A DNA stretch of 11,265 nucleotides from Gammaproteobacteria bacterium (GCA_029861795.1 JAOTYS010000116.1:1-11265); one strand, 5' to 3'. Numbered from the stretch's first letter, positions 1 to 8,295 are shown. Notes: generated by a model from the sequence alone, not told the origin. Program-made: numbers and translations.

Positions 1-1
1 T

Positions 2-1039
2 GGCTTGACCGTGATAGTGGTGTTGCTGTTGGCAGCTTGGATCGCCAGCGGCTTTTACAAGGTGAATGAGGGCGAGACCGCGGTGGTGCTGCAGTTGGGA
101 AAATTTAAGGAAACAAAGTCATCGGGTCTTCGGTGGCATTACCCAAGCCCAATCGAGACCGTCGAGAAAGTAGATGTGCAGAAGGTCAACACTGTCGAGG
201 TCGGGTACCGGCAGACCGATCGCTCGCGGCAGGGTACTGCGGTACCCCGGGAGGCCCTCATGCTGACCGCGGACGAGAATATCATCGATATTCAGTTTGC
301 CATTCAGTACAACATCAAGGACCCCAGGGATCTACTTTTTAATGTGGCCGACGCTTCCGATTTGGTGGTGCGCGGTGCCACTGAAAGTGCAGTGAGGGAA
401 ATCGTGGGCCGCAATAGCATGGATTTTGTGCTAACGGCAGGACGCGGCGAAGTTGCGGTGCGAACCAGGACATTGCTGCAGGATGTTCTTGACCGCTATC
501 AAACCGGTATTAATATCATTGCGGTGGAGATGCAGAATGCGCAACCACCCGCGGAGGTGAAGGCTGCGTTTGACGACGCTGTGAAGGCACGAGAAGACGA
601 GGAGCGTATCAAGAACGAGGCCGAAGCCTATTCCAACGATATCATACCCCGGGCACGCGGTCGGGCGGCTCGCCTGGTCCAAGAGGCGCAAGGCTACAAG
701 GCTTCCGTGATAGCTAGGGCGGAGGGTGAGGCGTCGCGCTTTGCCCAGATTCTGGCTGAGTACAGAAAAGCACCTGACGTGACGAGGGATCGCCTGTATA
801 TCGAATCAATGGAACAAGTCCTTAGCAATTCTAGCAAGCTAATGATCGATCAGAAAGGGGGTAACAATGTGATCTATTTGCCGCTAGATCAGCTATTGCG
901 CCAGCGGCAGACAGATTCGGGGGTGAGGTCGCCCTCTGGTGGTGATCAGCCAGTGGCGAGCGACATACTCGAATTCGGCGGTCGTCAAAGCGACGACCTG
1001 CGCGGTGGGCGCTCTGAGTCACGCAGCGGGAGGAGTTGA
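2..1039 (+). CDS. hflK: HflK, SPFH-domain FtsH-protease modulator (5' end outside window)
   Basis: HflK pairs with HflC to form the large HflKC assembly in the inner membrane that surrounds FtsH and controls its access to membrane-protein substrates. The frame is already open at base 2 and the first visible residues are the hydrophobic membrane anchor, so the true start and the usual Gly/Pro-rich cytoplasmic N-terminus lie upstream. The TTG at 5 is probably not a real start. After the anchor comes the SPFH/band-7 domain (NEGETAVVLQLGKF, then GLRWHYPSPIETVEKV), with a charged coiled-coil-like stretch rich in Ala/Glu/Arg around residues 190-250 of the visible part, and a polar tail. The stop TGA at 1037 lies one base before the hflC ATG at 1041, and the hflC ribosome site AGGAG is inside the hflK end, so the two are probably translationally coupled. 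Family assignment is firm, and position before hflC supports HflK over a generic SPFH protein. Confidence 0.95.
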   Translation, partial: GLTVIVVLLLAAWIASGFYKVNEGETAVVLQLGKFKETKSSGLRWHYPSPIETVEKVDVQKVNTVEVGYRQTDRSRQGTAVPREALMLTADENIIDIQFAIQYNIKDPRDLLFNVADASDLVVRGATESAVREIVGRNSMDFVLTAGRGEVAVRTRTLLQDVLDRYQTGINIIAVEMQNAQPPAEVKAAFDDAVKAREDEERIKNEAEAYSNDIIPRARGRAARLVQEAQGYKASVIARAEGEASRFAQILAEYRKAPDVTRDRLYIESMEQVLSNSSKLMIDQKGGNNVIYLPLDQLLRQRQTDSGVRSPSGGDQPVASDILEFGGRQSDDLRGGRSESRSGRS

Positions 1040-1040
1040 T

Positions 1041-1937
1041 ATGAACGCCAAAACGACACTAATTGGAGCTGTTCTTGTCATTGCCGCGCTAGTGGTGCTG
1101 ACTTGCGTTTATTATGTGGACCAACGCGAAAAAGCCATCGTGTTTCAGTTCGGTGAGATTATTCGTTCCGACGATCAGCCGGGCCTGCACTTCAAATTGC
1201 CGTGGCGCAGCGTGCAGTTCTTCGATGCCCGAATACAGACCCTCGATGCGGAGCCAGAGCTCTACCTCACATCGGAAAAGAAGAATCTGGTGGTGGATTC
1301 TTTCGTCAAGTGGCGCATCGGTGATGTCGCTCGTTTCTACGTAACCATGGGCGGGCTGCAGAGCAATGCGCGAGCACGTTTAGCTCAGCGAGTTAACGAT
1401 AGCCTGCGCGATGAGTTCGGCAAGCGGCTGGTCAAAGACGTGATCTCTGGTGATCGGGTTGAGATTATGGTCGGCGTGCAAAAGGCAGTCGATGAGGAAG
1501 CACGGGGAATCGGCATCCAAGTGGTGGACGTTAGGCTAAAACGCGTGGACTTGGATCCGGCTGTGAGCGAACGCGTGTATAGCCGCATGGAGGCTGAGCG
1601 CACAAGAGTGGCTAAATCATTACGCGCCCGCGGGGCGGAGGCCGCTGAAAGGATACGTGCCGATGCAGATCGACAACGGGTGATCACCGTAGCAGAGGCT
1701 TACCGCGAGGCGGAGCAGTTGCGCGGTGAGGGCGACGCGCAGGCAACGACGATATACGCCGACGCGTTCGGTCGCGACCGTGAATTTTACGGTCTTTACC
1801 GCAGCCTAAACGCCTATAAGCAGACCTTCAGCGATGCCGACGATTTGTTGGTCCTCGACCCAAGCGGGCAATTCTTCAAGTACTTCAACCAGTCAGCTAC
1901 CGAACCGCTACTACCTTCGCAAACCGCCGATAACTAA
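1041..1937 (+). CDS. hflC: HflC, SPFH-domain FtsH-protease modulator
   Basis: HflC is the partner of HflK in the membrane-anchored HflKC complex, with the bulk of the protein in the periplasm. The 298-residue product has an N-terminal membrane segment (about residues 6-26), then a band-7 domain recognisable by REKAIVFQFGEI, GLHFKLPW and DARIQTLDAEPE, the stretch KKNLVVDSFVKWRI, and an Ala/Glu/Arg-rich helical region from about 185 to 245 ending in EGDAQATTIYADAFG, a typical HflC signature. It is shorter than the E. coli protein (334 residues) because the insertion E. coli carries before the IEVVDVR-like strand (here IGIQVVDVRL) is absent, as I recall for many other proteobacterial HflC proteins. 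The ATG at 1041 is chosen over upstream in-frame codons because AGGAG (1031-1035) precedes it with good spacing and it gives the expected membrane anchor. Confidence 0.96.
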   Translation: MNAKTTLIGAVLVIAALVVLTCVYYVDQREKAIVFQFGEIIRSDDQPGLHFKLPWRSVQFFDARIQTLDAEPELYLTSEKKNLVVDSFVKWRIGDVARFYVTMGGLQSNARARLAQRVNDSLRDEFGKRLVKDVISGDRVEIMVGVQKAVDEEARGIGIQVVDVRLKRVDLDPAVSERVYSRMEAERTRVAKSLRARGAEAAERIRADADRQRVITVAEAYREAEQLRGEGDAQATTIYADAFGRDREFYGLYRSLNAYKQTFSDADDLLVLDPSGQFFKYFNQSATEPLLPSQTADN

Positions 1938-1950
1938 GTGGTACCGGCCC

Positions 1951-2142
1951 ATGATCGACTGGCACAGTCTATTTGTGGCGATTGCGCTGGTGTTGATTCT
2001 CGAGGGAATTCTGCCGTTTGCCAACCCGGGCGGTTTGCGTCGTACCTTACAGGTGATTAATCAACTCACCGACCAACAGCTACGAGTGATGGGCGTGTCT
2101 AGTATGGTCGCAGGATTGGTTTTGCTGTATCTGACGAAGTAA
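1951..2142 (+). CDS. DUF2065 (YjeT-family) small inner-membrane protein
   Basis: This gene encodes a 63-residue protein with two predicted membrane helices (about residues 5-23 and 43-61) joined by a short basic, polar loop containing GGLRRTLQVINQL. LILEGILPFANP and the RVMGVSSMVAGLVLL ending match my recollection of the DUF2065/YjeT family, whose members sit directly after hflC in many gammaproteobacteria. The function of the family is not established; the constant location suggests a link with HflKC/FtsH membrane quality control, but that is inference from context only. The ATG lies 13 bases after the hflC stop, without a clear Shine-Dalgarno sequence, consistent with translation following on from hflC. 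It is the last gene before the 254-base gap. Confidence 0.88.
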   Translation: MIDWHSLFVAIALVLILEGILPFANPGGLRRTLQVINQLTDQQLRVMGVSSMVAGLVLLYLTK

Positions 2143-2190
2143 CAGTGGGTCTATCAACAATCCCCTTTTGCTCAAGGTAAACTCTCAGAC

Positions 2191-2249
2191 GTTACTGAAA
2201 TACCCAAACAACATCTGAAACATTCTCGCGGAAGCGGGATTTCAGTAAC
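2191..2249. repeat. Palindromic element with GNRA-capped inner hairpin
   Basis: An 11-base perfect inverted repeat (GTTACTGAAAT at 2191-2201 and ATTTCAGTAAC at 2239-2249) encloses a second hairpin in which 2224-2229 pairs with 2234-2239 around a GGAA (GNRA) loop, with one G-T wobble. The inner part, CATTCTCGCGGAAGCGGGAT (2221-2240), resembles the dispersed ATTCCCGCG-AAAGCGGGAAT palindrome that I recall as common between genes in many proteobacteria, in a mutated form. A further near-match, CAGACGTT (2186-2193) against AACATCTG (2210-2217), could pair instead of the outer stem. No T-tract follows, so it is not a standard terminator. No flanking target duplication is visible. It fills the middle of the DUF2065-hisZ gap, where I see nothing else. 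Confidence 0.5.
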
Positions 2250-2396
2250 CCATGATCTTACCGACCACATACTGCCGGACTTGCTCCTCGACCATTGCTG
2301 CATGGTTTGGTTTAGCTGCCACGGCGCGCAGGCGGAACCCAAGGAGCTAGGTCGTGATGAGTCCCCATCGACAGCCTCTAACACGGACTAAGGCGC

Positions 2397-3581
2397 ATGC
2401 CCACTGACGAGCGTTGGTTGTTGCCTGATGGGGTAGAGGAGATTCTCCCCGATGAGGCCTGGCGTCTAGAAGGCATCCGGCGGGAGCTCACGGACTTGTT
2501 CTATAGGAATGGGTATGAGCTAGTAGTTCCTCCGCTGATGGAGTATCTCGAGTCTTTGCTGACCGGGGTAGGCAAAGATCTCGATTTGCAAACGCTTAAA
2601 CTTATCGATCAACTGACCGGCCGGTTGATGGGTGTGCGCGCTGACATGACGCCTCAGGTGGCACGCATCGACGCTCACTACCTGAAGCGTTCATCAGTGG
2701 TCAGATTGTGTTACCTCGGTCCAGTGCTTTTTAGTAGACCTTTAGCTTTGGGCGGCTCTAGAGAGCCGTTGCAAGTCGGTGCCGAGTTGTTTGGTTATGC
2801 CGGCCCCCATGGAGACTGTGAGATATTACAACTTATGGTTCGGGCACTTGAGATTGTGGGGTTAGAGCGGCCACACATCGATCTAGGCCACGTTGGCGTT
2901 TTTCGGGGACTGGCGCGCGAAGCAGGTCTAAGTGATGATCAGGAGATCGAGCTGTTTGACGCCCTGCAACGCAAGTCCACCAGCGACATCGAGGCCGCGC
3001 TGAGCGGGTGTGCAATATCGTCGAGAGCGCGGGATATGCTTCTGTCCCTGGTAGAGTACAACGGCGACGTGTCTGTCATCAGCGAGGCCAGGCGCGGTTT
3101 GACAGACGCTGGGCCGGAGGTGACGGCGGCATTAGACAACGTTGAGGAAGTGGCAAATCTGGTCAGTCAGTATTTGCCCGAGGTGTCTTTGTATTGCGAT
3201 CTTGCAGAGCTTAGAGGCTATTACTACCACACCGGTGTCGTTTTTTCTGCTTTCGTTCCGGGGGTTGGCCAAGCGATCGCCAGAGGTGGGCGGTACGACA
3301 ATATCGGCGAGCCGTTTGGCCATGCGCGACCGGCCACCGGTTTTAGTGCGGATCTGAGGCAATTGTTGCGCCTTGCCAACTCGAAGCCAGAGCAGCCCGG
3401 TCTGGCAATTGCCGCGCCATTTTCTGAAGACCCTGAATTGCGCAAACAGATTCAACGACTGCGTAGGTCTGGCGAGAGAGTGATTCCCTGTCTCCCGGGG
3501 CAGGCGGAAAACGACATAAAAACAGCGTGTGACAGAAAATTAGTAAACAAAAATGGGAAGTGGGTGACAACTCCGCTTTGA
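2397..3581 (+). CDS. hisZ: HisZ, ATP phosphoribosyltransferase regulatory subunit
   Basis: HisZ is a catalytically inactive paralogue of histidyl-tRNA synthetase. It joins the short-form HisG to make the octameric ATP phosphoribosyltransferase, the first step of histidine synthesis, and carries feedback control by histidine. The 394-residue product starts with DERWLLPDGVEEILPDEA, the typical HisZ beginning, and contains the motif-2-like RADMTPQVARIDAH (81-94), LCYLGPVLFSRP (104-115), LQVGAELFGY (125-134) and a GGRYD stretch (297-301) followed by PATGFSADL. The C-terminal anticodon-binding domain of true HisRS is missing, as expected, which separates it from hisS. ATG 2397 has a weak AAGG before it (2390-2393) and an in-frame stop at 2379-2381 limits upward extension. 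Its presence implies a short-form HisG elsewhere in the genome. It lies 66 bases upstream of purA. Confidence 0.95.
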   Translation: MPTDERWLLPDGVEEILPDEAWRLEGIRRELTDLFYRNGYELVVPPLMEYLESLLTGVGKDLDLQTLKLIDQLTGRLMGVRADMTPQVARIDAHYLKRSSVVRLCYLGPVLFSRPLALGGSREPLQVGAELFGYAGPHGDCEILQLMVRALEIVGLERPHIDLGHVGVFRGLAREAGLSDDQEIELFDALQRKSTSDIEAALSGCAISSRARDMLLSLVEYNGDVSVISEARRGLTDAGPEVTAALDNVEEVANLVSQYLPEVSLYCDLAELRGYYYHTGVVFSAFVPGVGQAIARGGRYDNIGEPFGHARPATGFSADLRQLLRLANSKPEQPGLAIAAPFSEDPELRKQIQRLRRSGERVIPCLPGQAENDIKTACDRKLVNKNGKWVTTPL

Positions 3582-4940
<1,359 letters not shown>

Positions 4941-5032
4941 CAGCAAAGTCGTCACTTTAACCCTATTTTCTCCGCTCGATCGCTACCGGTTAGGCGAAGT
5001 TATCAGATTCTGATCGACTCGGGAGGTGCGCG

Positions 5033-5146
5033 ATGAGCACTCGGAGGGGTGGAGTCAACGTTATCATCAACTGTGGCGTTACTGCAGAGAGTAGGAGTGA
5101 GAAAGTTGGGCTTGTTGACCGTTCATACACGAAAACTTGCCGTTAA
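5033..5146 (+). CDS. Possible 37-residue ORF with strong ribosome site
   Basis: An ATG at 5033 is preceded by GGGAGG (5021-5026) at ideal spacing and opens a frame of 37 codons ending in TAA at 5144. The product (beginning MSTRRGGVNVIINCG) is basic, has no membrane segment or signal peptide, and matches no family I know. It lies between purA and the pilus operon. Against it being a gene, its last third overlaps the putative LytTR half-sites at 5118-5147. It may be a leader peptide, a remnant, or chance. Confidence 0.2.
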   Translation: MSTRRGGVNVIINCGVTAESRSEKVGLVDRSYTKTCR

Positions 5147-5147
5147 T
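5118..5147 (+). promoter_or_regulatory. Putative LytTR/AlgR-type tandem operator
   Basis: Two half-sites, ACCGTTCAT (5118-5126) and GCCGTTAAT (5139-5147), are separated by 12 bases, so their starts are 21 bases apart, two helical turns. As I recall it, the LytTR-domain recognition pattern is a direct repeat of [TA][AC][CA]GTTN[AG][TG] with 12-13 bases between copies. The first copy fits at all positions and the second at all but the first base. In P. aeruginosa, AlgR (a LytTR regulator, core site ACCGTTCGTC) activates the fimU minor pilin operon, which is the operon downstream here. The regulator itself is not in the window. Confidence 0.45.
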
Positions 5148-5182
5148 CGCGAATGCTGATAAATGTCCAGGCCGCTAGTCTT

Positions 5183-5191
5183 TGGTACTAT
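5183..5191 (+). promoter_or_regulatory. Candidate extended -10 promoter for the minor pilin operon
   Basis: TGGTACTAT fits the extended -10 form TGn followed by a hexamer matching TATAAT at its first, second, fifth and sixth positions. No good -35 lies 16-18 bases upstream, as is usual for extended -10 or activator-dependent promoters. A start of transcription near 5198 would place the tandem operator centred about 65 bases upstream, a normal activator position. A second -10-like hexamer, TATTAT at 5213-5218, is the alternative but would leave an extremely short leader. Confidence 0.3.
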
Positions 5192-5201
5192 ACCGTTTGT
5201 C
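5192..5201 (+). promoter_or_regulatory. Third AlgR-like box, one mismatch from the core site
   Basis: ACCGTTTGTC differs from the AlgR core ACCGTTCGTC at one base, and its first nine bases fit the LytTR half-site pattern fully. It begins 53 bases after the second half-site of the tandem operator (about five helical turns) and 25 bases before the first pilin ends its untranslated leader, so all three boxes would face the same side of the helix. If the -10 at 5186 is used, this box overlaps the start of transcription. Confidence 0.4.
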
Positions 5202-5225
5202 TGGATAGGGGGTATTATTAGGGTC

Positions 5226-5867
5226 ATGAGGAGAATCCGAACTAATAAAGCAAGCTGGGGGGAATTTCCGTCGATCGGGGGTTTTACCCTGATGGAACTG
5301 ATCGCCGTGGTATCGGTAGGCGGCCTTATTTTGGCAATCGCCGTTCCGAATCTCCGCAGCTTTATTCAAAACAAACGTATTTCCGCGGCGGCGACCGAGT
5401 TCTTCCTTGCGGTTAACACGGCTAGAAGCGAAGCTGCCAAGCGAGCACGTTCAGTGGTCATATGCAGAAGCGCAGATCCTGCGGCAACTACTCCAGCTTG
5501 TGGCGGCACCAGCTTGGTGTGGACTGACGGCTGGATCATGTTTAACGACTGCGACAACGACGGCGCACCTGACATTGATCCCGCAGACACCGTGTGTAGC
5601 GGAGGTACGCCCGAGTCCATCTTGCAGGTCAGCACCGCAGCACCCGATGGGGTCACCATCAAGTCCGATTCCGACGGAGACAACGCTGTGATTTTTCGTG
5701 GCGACGGTAGCTTGGGCACGCTGGAGGTGAAGTATGCGGTTTGCGATGATCGAGGCCAGCAGTACGGACAGCTAATGACGATCGCTCCCGCAGGTCAGGC
5801 ATCCATGTGCTCTCTCAAGGACGTTTCCTGCGTTGGCGGTGTCGACCCTTGCAATACGCCATCTTAA
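5226..5867 (+). CDS. fimU: FimU-like minor pilin (GspH/FimT family)
   Basis: This is a type IV pilus minor pilin, expected to act in the inner membrane and then in the tip complex that primes pilus assembly. The 213-residue product has a basic leader of 19 residues ending in Gly-Gly, then FTLMELIAVVSVGG: prepilin peptidase would cut between G19 and F20, and Glu24 is the conserved Glu5 of the mature pilin. A hydrophobic helix runs to about residue 38. ARSEAAKRARSVVICRS is the typical GspH/FimT strand that follows. A loop D108-x-D110-x-D112-G-x-x-D116-x-D118 resembles a calcium-binding loop. ATG 5226 is preferred over ATG 5163 because the latter gives an odd hydrophobic extension and has no ribosome site, although AGGG before 5226 is also close. 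The symbol rests on first position in a fimU-pilV-pilW-pilX-pilY1 order; fimT is the alternative name. It is longer than P. aeruginosa FimU. Confidence 0.85.
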   Translation: MRRIRTNKASWGEFPSIGGFTLMELIAVVSVGGLILAIAVPNLRSFIQNKRISAAATEFFLAVNTARSEAAKRARSVVICRSADPAATTPACGGTSLVWTDGWIMFNDCDNDGAPDIDPADTVCSGGTPESILQVSTAAPDGVTIKSDSDGDNAVIFRGDGSLGTLEVKYAVCDDRGQQYGQLMTIAPAGQASMCSLKDVSCVGGVDPCNTPS

Positions 5868-5888
5868 GGGAGCGGTAACGGTCAATCC

Positions 5889-6494
5889 ATGCCGATTAAC
5901 CAAAATATCAAATTGAACCGCAACAGTGGCATCGGGCTAATAGAAGTCATGGTGACGGTGGTGGTGTTGTCCATCGGACTGCTTGGCATCGCGGCGCTTC
6001 AAATTATGTCCAAGCACAGCGGCTTTGAGGCAATCCAACGATCCACGGCAAGCATGCTCGCCAACGATATGTTAGAACGCATGCGCGCAAACACACTCGC
6101 GTTGCCAGGCACTTTCACCTTCGTCCCGGGCACGGTTTCAACGGAGCCGACTCCTATCTGCGATGATTCCAACCCGTGCACTCCCGCACAGTTGCTGCTG
6201 CACGACCAGTGGGAGTGGGATCAGATGGTGCGCGGTGCGGCTGAGACCCGAGGCGGTACAGAGACCGGTGGATTGGTCTTGCCGACTGTGTGCGTCACCG
6301 CACCACCCGTAACCAGCCCCGGATTCCCCACCGGCACCTATAACGTTGCTATTGCGTGGCGCGGCCAGACGCCTTTGGCAAACCCCACTGCCAATGCTTG
6401 CGGTCAAGGGACCGGGCGCTATGACGACGACGCTGGCAACTCCGATCTCCATCGCCGCTTGCTGGTGGTGGATGTATTTATCGATGCAACCTGA
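5889..6494 (+). CDS. pilV: PilV minor pilin
   Basis: PilV is a minor pilin of the type IV pilus initiation/tip complex. The 201-residue product has a 14-residue leader ending in Gly, then IGLIEVMVTVVVLSIGLLGI, the characteristic PilV membrane helix, with Glu19 as mature Glu5. The first mature residue is Ile instead of the common Phe. LQIMSKHSG followed by STASMLANDMLERMRAN is the usual PilV region, in which LANDMLERMRAN is diagnostic. The C-terminal half is a globular pilin domain with five cysteines (CDDSNPC, one in VCVTA, one near NACGQG) that could form disulfides in the periplasm. It starts 21 bases after fimU stops, with only a poor ribosome site (the nearest purine run, AAGGGAG, is about 16 bases upstream), suggesting translation coupled to fimU. 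It ends with DVFIDAT, typical of the family. Confidence 0.93.
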   Translation: MPINQNIKLNRNSGIGLIEVMVTVVVLSIGLLGIAALQIMSKHSGFEAIQRSTASMLANDMLERMRANTLALPGTFTFVPGTVSTEPTPICDDSNPCTPAQLLLHDQWEWDQMVRGAAETRGGTETGGLVLPTVCVTAPPVTSPGFPTGTYNVAIAWRGQTPLANPTANACGQGTGRYDDDAGNSDLHRRLLVVDVFIDAT

Positions 6495-6557
6495 GGCGAC
6501 TATGACCCATGGTCATCTATACACGCATGAAGACCAACATAGAGCGACGATAAAGCT

Positions 6558-7757
6558 ATGGTCCACGATGCACGTATGAAAACCGACATTAGAACCAAGC
6601 GTTTAACCATGCTGCAAAGTCCGCACGTTCAATCGGGGTTTTCCTTGGTGGAAATGATGGTGGCTGTGGCCCTTGGGTTGGTCGTCACCGGGACGGTTTT
6701 CGGGGTTTTTCTTAGCACCAGCAGGAATTTTGCATTGGATGAGCAAATCGGTCGCATGCAAGAGAACGCGCGCTTCGCCATGACAACGATGGCCCGAGAT
6801 CTTCAAATGGTCGGATTTTGGGGAAGATTAATAGGCCCCGACAGCATTGACTATACCAAAACGAGAGTTTGTCCCACTCCGGCTGACCAATGTACAGGGA
6901 TAGCTACGGACACAACCTTGGCGTTAGACGTCGATTGCCAATCCAATAACAATCCCCCGGATACGTCGTCTAATTTCGACACCTGGGCCTACGATGTGCG
7001 CGCGCCGATCCAGGCCCTGCCTGAAGCCACGAGTTCTGAGGCGAATACGGAGTTTCAGTGCATCGCCACGTCTGAATTCATGGATGTCACCGGTAATCAA
7101 AGCGATGTGCTTGCCATCAAGAGTGTACAAGGTGTCGGGAGGGAACGTGCCGTGCAGTCGGTGACTGAAAGAAAGGCGGACGACGGACGGGTGTTCTTGC
7201 GCACCAACGGGGTCAAAGGCGCGATCATTGAATATGACGCTGATCATACGGTGACCGGTAATCCGGGGTCGGATGTCCTCGACTGGAAATACGTCAACCA
7301 TGTCTACTACATCCGCAATTTCTCCGTCACGGCGGGTGATGGTATTCCAAGTCTGTTTCGCAAGCATTTGTTTGCAGAGTGCACCACGTTTGACCCAAAC
7401 CCCCCGAACGACTGCATCGATTTTGATCACAACATGCAGACCGAGGCCGGAGGTGTAGCGGAAGGCATCGAATATTTTCATGTGATCTTTGGTATCGACT
7501 CGGATAACGACGGCGTGGCCAACTTCTATGAAGCTGAACCCACCGCAACGGATTTGTCTGGTCTGGTCACCGCAAAAATTTATGTGCTAGCTCGCAGCCC
7601 GGATGCGGACTGGGCCTATACCAACGACAAGACGTATACATTGGGGGATGTCATCAGGGGTCCTTTTAATGACAACTTCCATCGTCGGGTTTTTAGTTCG
7701 ACCGTGGTGCTACGTAACCCGGCCAACTTAAACGCGTTAAGTAATCTTGGAAACTAG
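6558..7757 (+). CDS. pilW: PilW minor pilin
   Basis: PilW is a minor pilin of the pilus tip complex and links the other minor pilins to PilX and PilY1 in Pseudomonas. It has the prepilin signature G then FSLVEMMVAVALGLVVTG with the conserved Glu5, followed by the family-specific IGRMQENARFAMTTMARDL and MVGFWG. The C-terminal part holds FGIDSDNDGVANFYE, where D314-x-D316-x-D318-G resembles a calcium-binding loop, and the YVLARS, TYTLGD and RRVFSSTVVLRNPAN strands of the PilW domain. Length 399 residues from the first ATG. The start is uncertain: ATGs at 6558, 6576 and 6609 give leaders of 27, 21 and 10 residues, none with a good ribosome site; 6609 gives the most usual leader length. The gene ends 10 bases before pilX. 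Confidence 0.94.
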   Translation: MVHDARMKTDIRTKRLTMLQSPHVQSGFSLVEMMVAVALGLVVTGTVFGVFLSTSRNFALDEQIGRMQENARFAMTTMARDLQMVGFWGRLIGPDSIDYTKTRVCPTPADQCTGIATDTTLALDVDCQSNNNPPDTSSNFDTWAYDVRAPIQALPEATSSEANTEFQCIATSEFMDVTGNQSDVLAIKSVQGVGRERAVQSVTERKADDGRVFLRTNGVKGAIIEYDADHTVTGNPGSDVLDWKYVNHVYYIRNFSVTAGDGIPSLFRKHLFAECTTFDPNPPNDCIDFDHNMQTEAGGVAEGIEYFHVIFGIDSDNDGVANFYEAEPTATDLSGLVTAKIYVLARSPDADWAYTNDKTYTLGDVIRGPFNDNFHRRVFSSTVVLRNPANLNALSNLGN

Positions 7758-7767
7758 CGAGAAAGGC

Positions 7768-8295
7768 ATGACACACGTATCAGGTTCAAGCACGCAAAGA
7801 GGGGTCGCATTGGTAGTGGCGATGGTCATACTCGTCGCCGTCACCGTGGTGAGTCTGTCGTCGCTGACCGTCAGTCTGTTAGAAGTACGTATGGCGGAGA
7901 ACGAGGAAGCACGTATGGTCGCTTTTCAAGAGGCACAAGCGGGGGTGGAGGCCATTACTCCTACGATAGATAGCTTCGCCGTCCTAGGCGGTGTAGGTAG
8001 CGCTAACTGTACCCCGGATTCTGCTGATTCTTCGCGGCCCGACCCGCTTCCAGCCCTAGGTTGTAGCGCACCCGATATCATCTTGCCGACGGAATTCGAT
8101 AGCAGAACATCGGTGATGATCCGGCGGCTCTCGCCGGAGACGCAATGCCCCCCGGAATTTCTGGAGACCAGTTGCAGCGGTTTCGGGATCGCGAGTTACG
8201 GGATCGTAAGTAACTATGACGATACTGCTAATCGGGGCGGGCGATCCACCATAACTCAAGGGTTTGCGGTGCTACTACCAAGTCTCAATCCCTGA
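7768..8295 (+). CDS. pilX: PilX minor pilin
   Basis: PilX is the minor pilin that, with PilY1, is thought to sit at the far end of the type IV pilus. The 175-residue product has a 12-residue leader ending in RG, then VALVVAMVILVAVTVVSLSS, a membrane helix of the PilX N-terminal type; mature position 5 is Val instead of Glu, as is usual in this family and in GspK-like tip pilins. It continues with LEVRMAENEEARMVAFQEAQAG, the diagnostic PilX segment. The rest is a small domain with five cysteines. ATG 7768 is chosen because GAGAAAGG precedes it directly and it gives a normal leader; the frame is open up to a TTG at 7747 that overlaps pilW. The short gap to pilW indicates one transcript. Confidence 0.92.
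   Translation: MTHVSGSSTQRGVALVVAMVILVAVTVVSLSSLTVSLLEVRMAENEEARMVAFQEAQAGVEAITPTIDSFAVLGGVGSANCTPDSADSSRPDPLPALGCSAPDIILPTEFDSRTSVMIRRLSPETQCPPEFLETSCSGFGIASYGIVSNYDDTANRGGRSTITQGFAVLLPSLNP

Noticed and set aside
2281..2323. Sigma-70 promoter for hisZ based on TTGCTC or TTGCTG
   Set aside because: No -10-like hexamer occurs 16-18 bases downstream of either candidate.
2172..2384. 70-codon ORF on the - strand in the DUF2065-hisZ gap
   Set aside because: It runs through the palindromic element, has no recognisable family or ribosome site, and its composition looks like read-through of a repeat.
4945..4973. Possible rho-independent terminator after purA (AAAGT-CGTC-ACTTT and a short T run)
   Set aside because: The stem is only five mostly A-T pairs and the T run is interrupted and displaced, so it would be very weak.
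5163..5225. Upstream ATG extension of the fimU-like gene
   Set aside because: It would add a hydrophobic stretch before the basic prepilin leader, lacks a ribosome site, and would cover the promoter-like and AlgR-like elements.
6502..6579. 25-codon ORF in the pilV-pilW gap
   Set aside because: It has no ribosome site, overlaps pilW starts, and has no features; it is the tail of an alternative frame of pilV.
6924..7481. 185-codon ORF on the - strand inside pilW
   Set aside because: It is antisense to a well-supported PilW domain and shows no family motif, so it is a codon-bias shadow.
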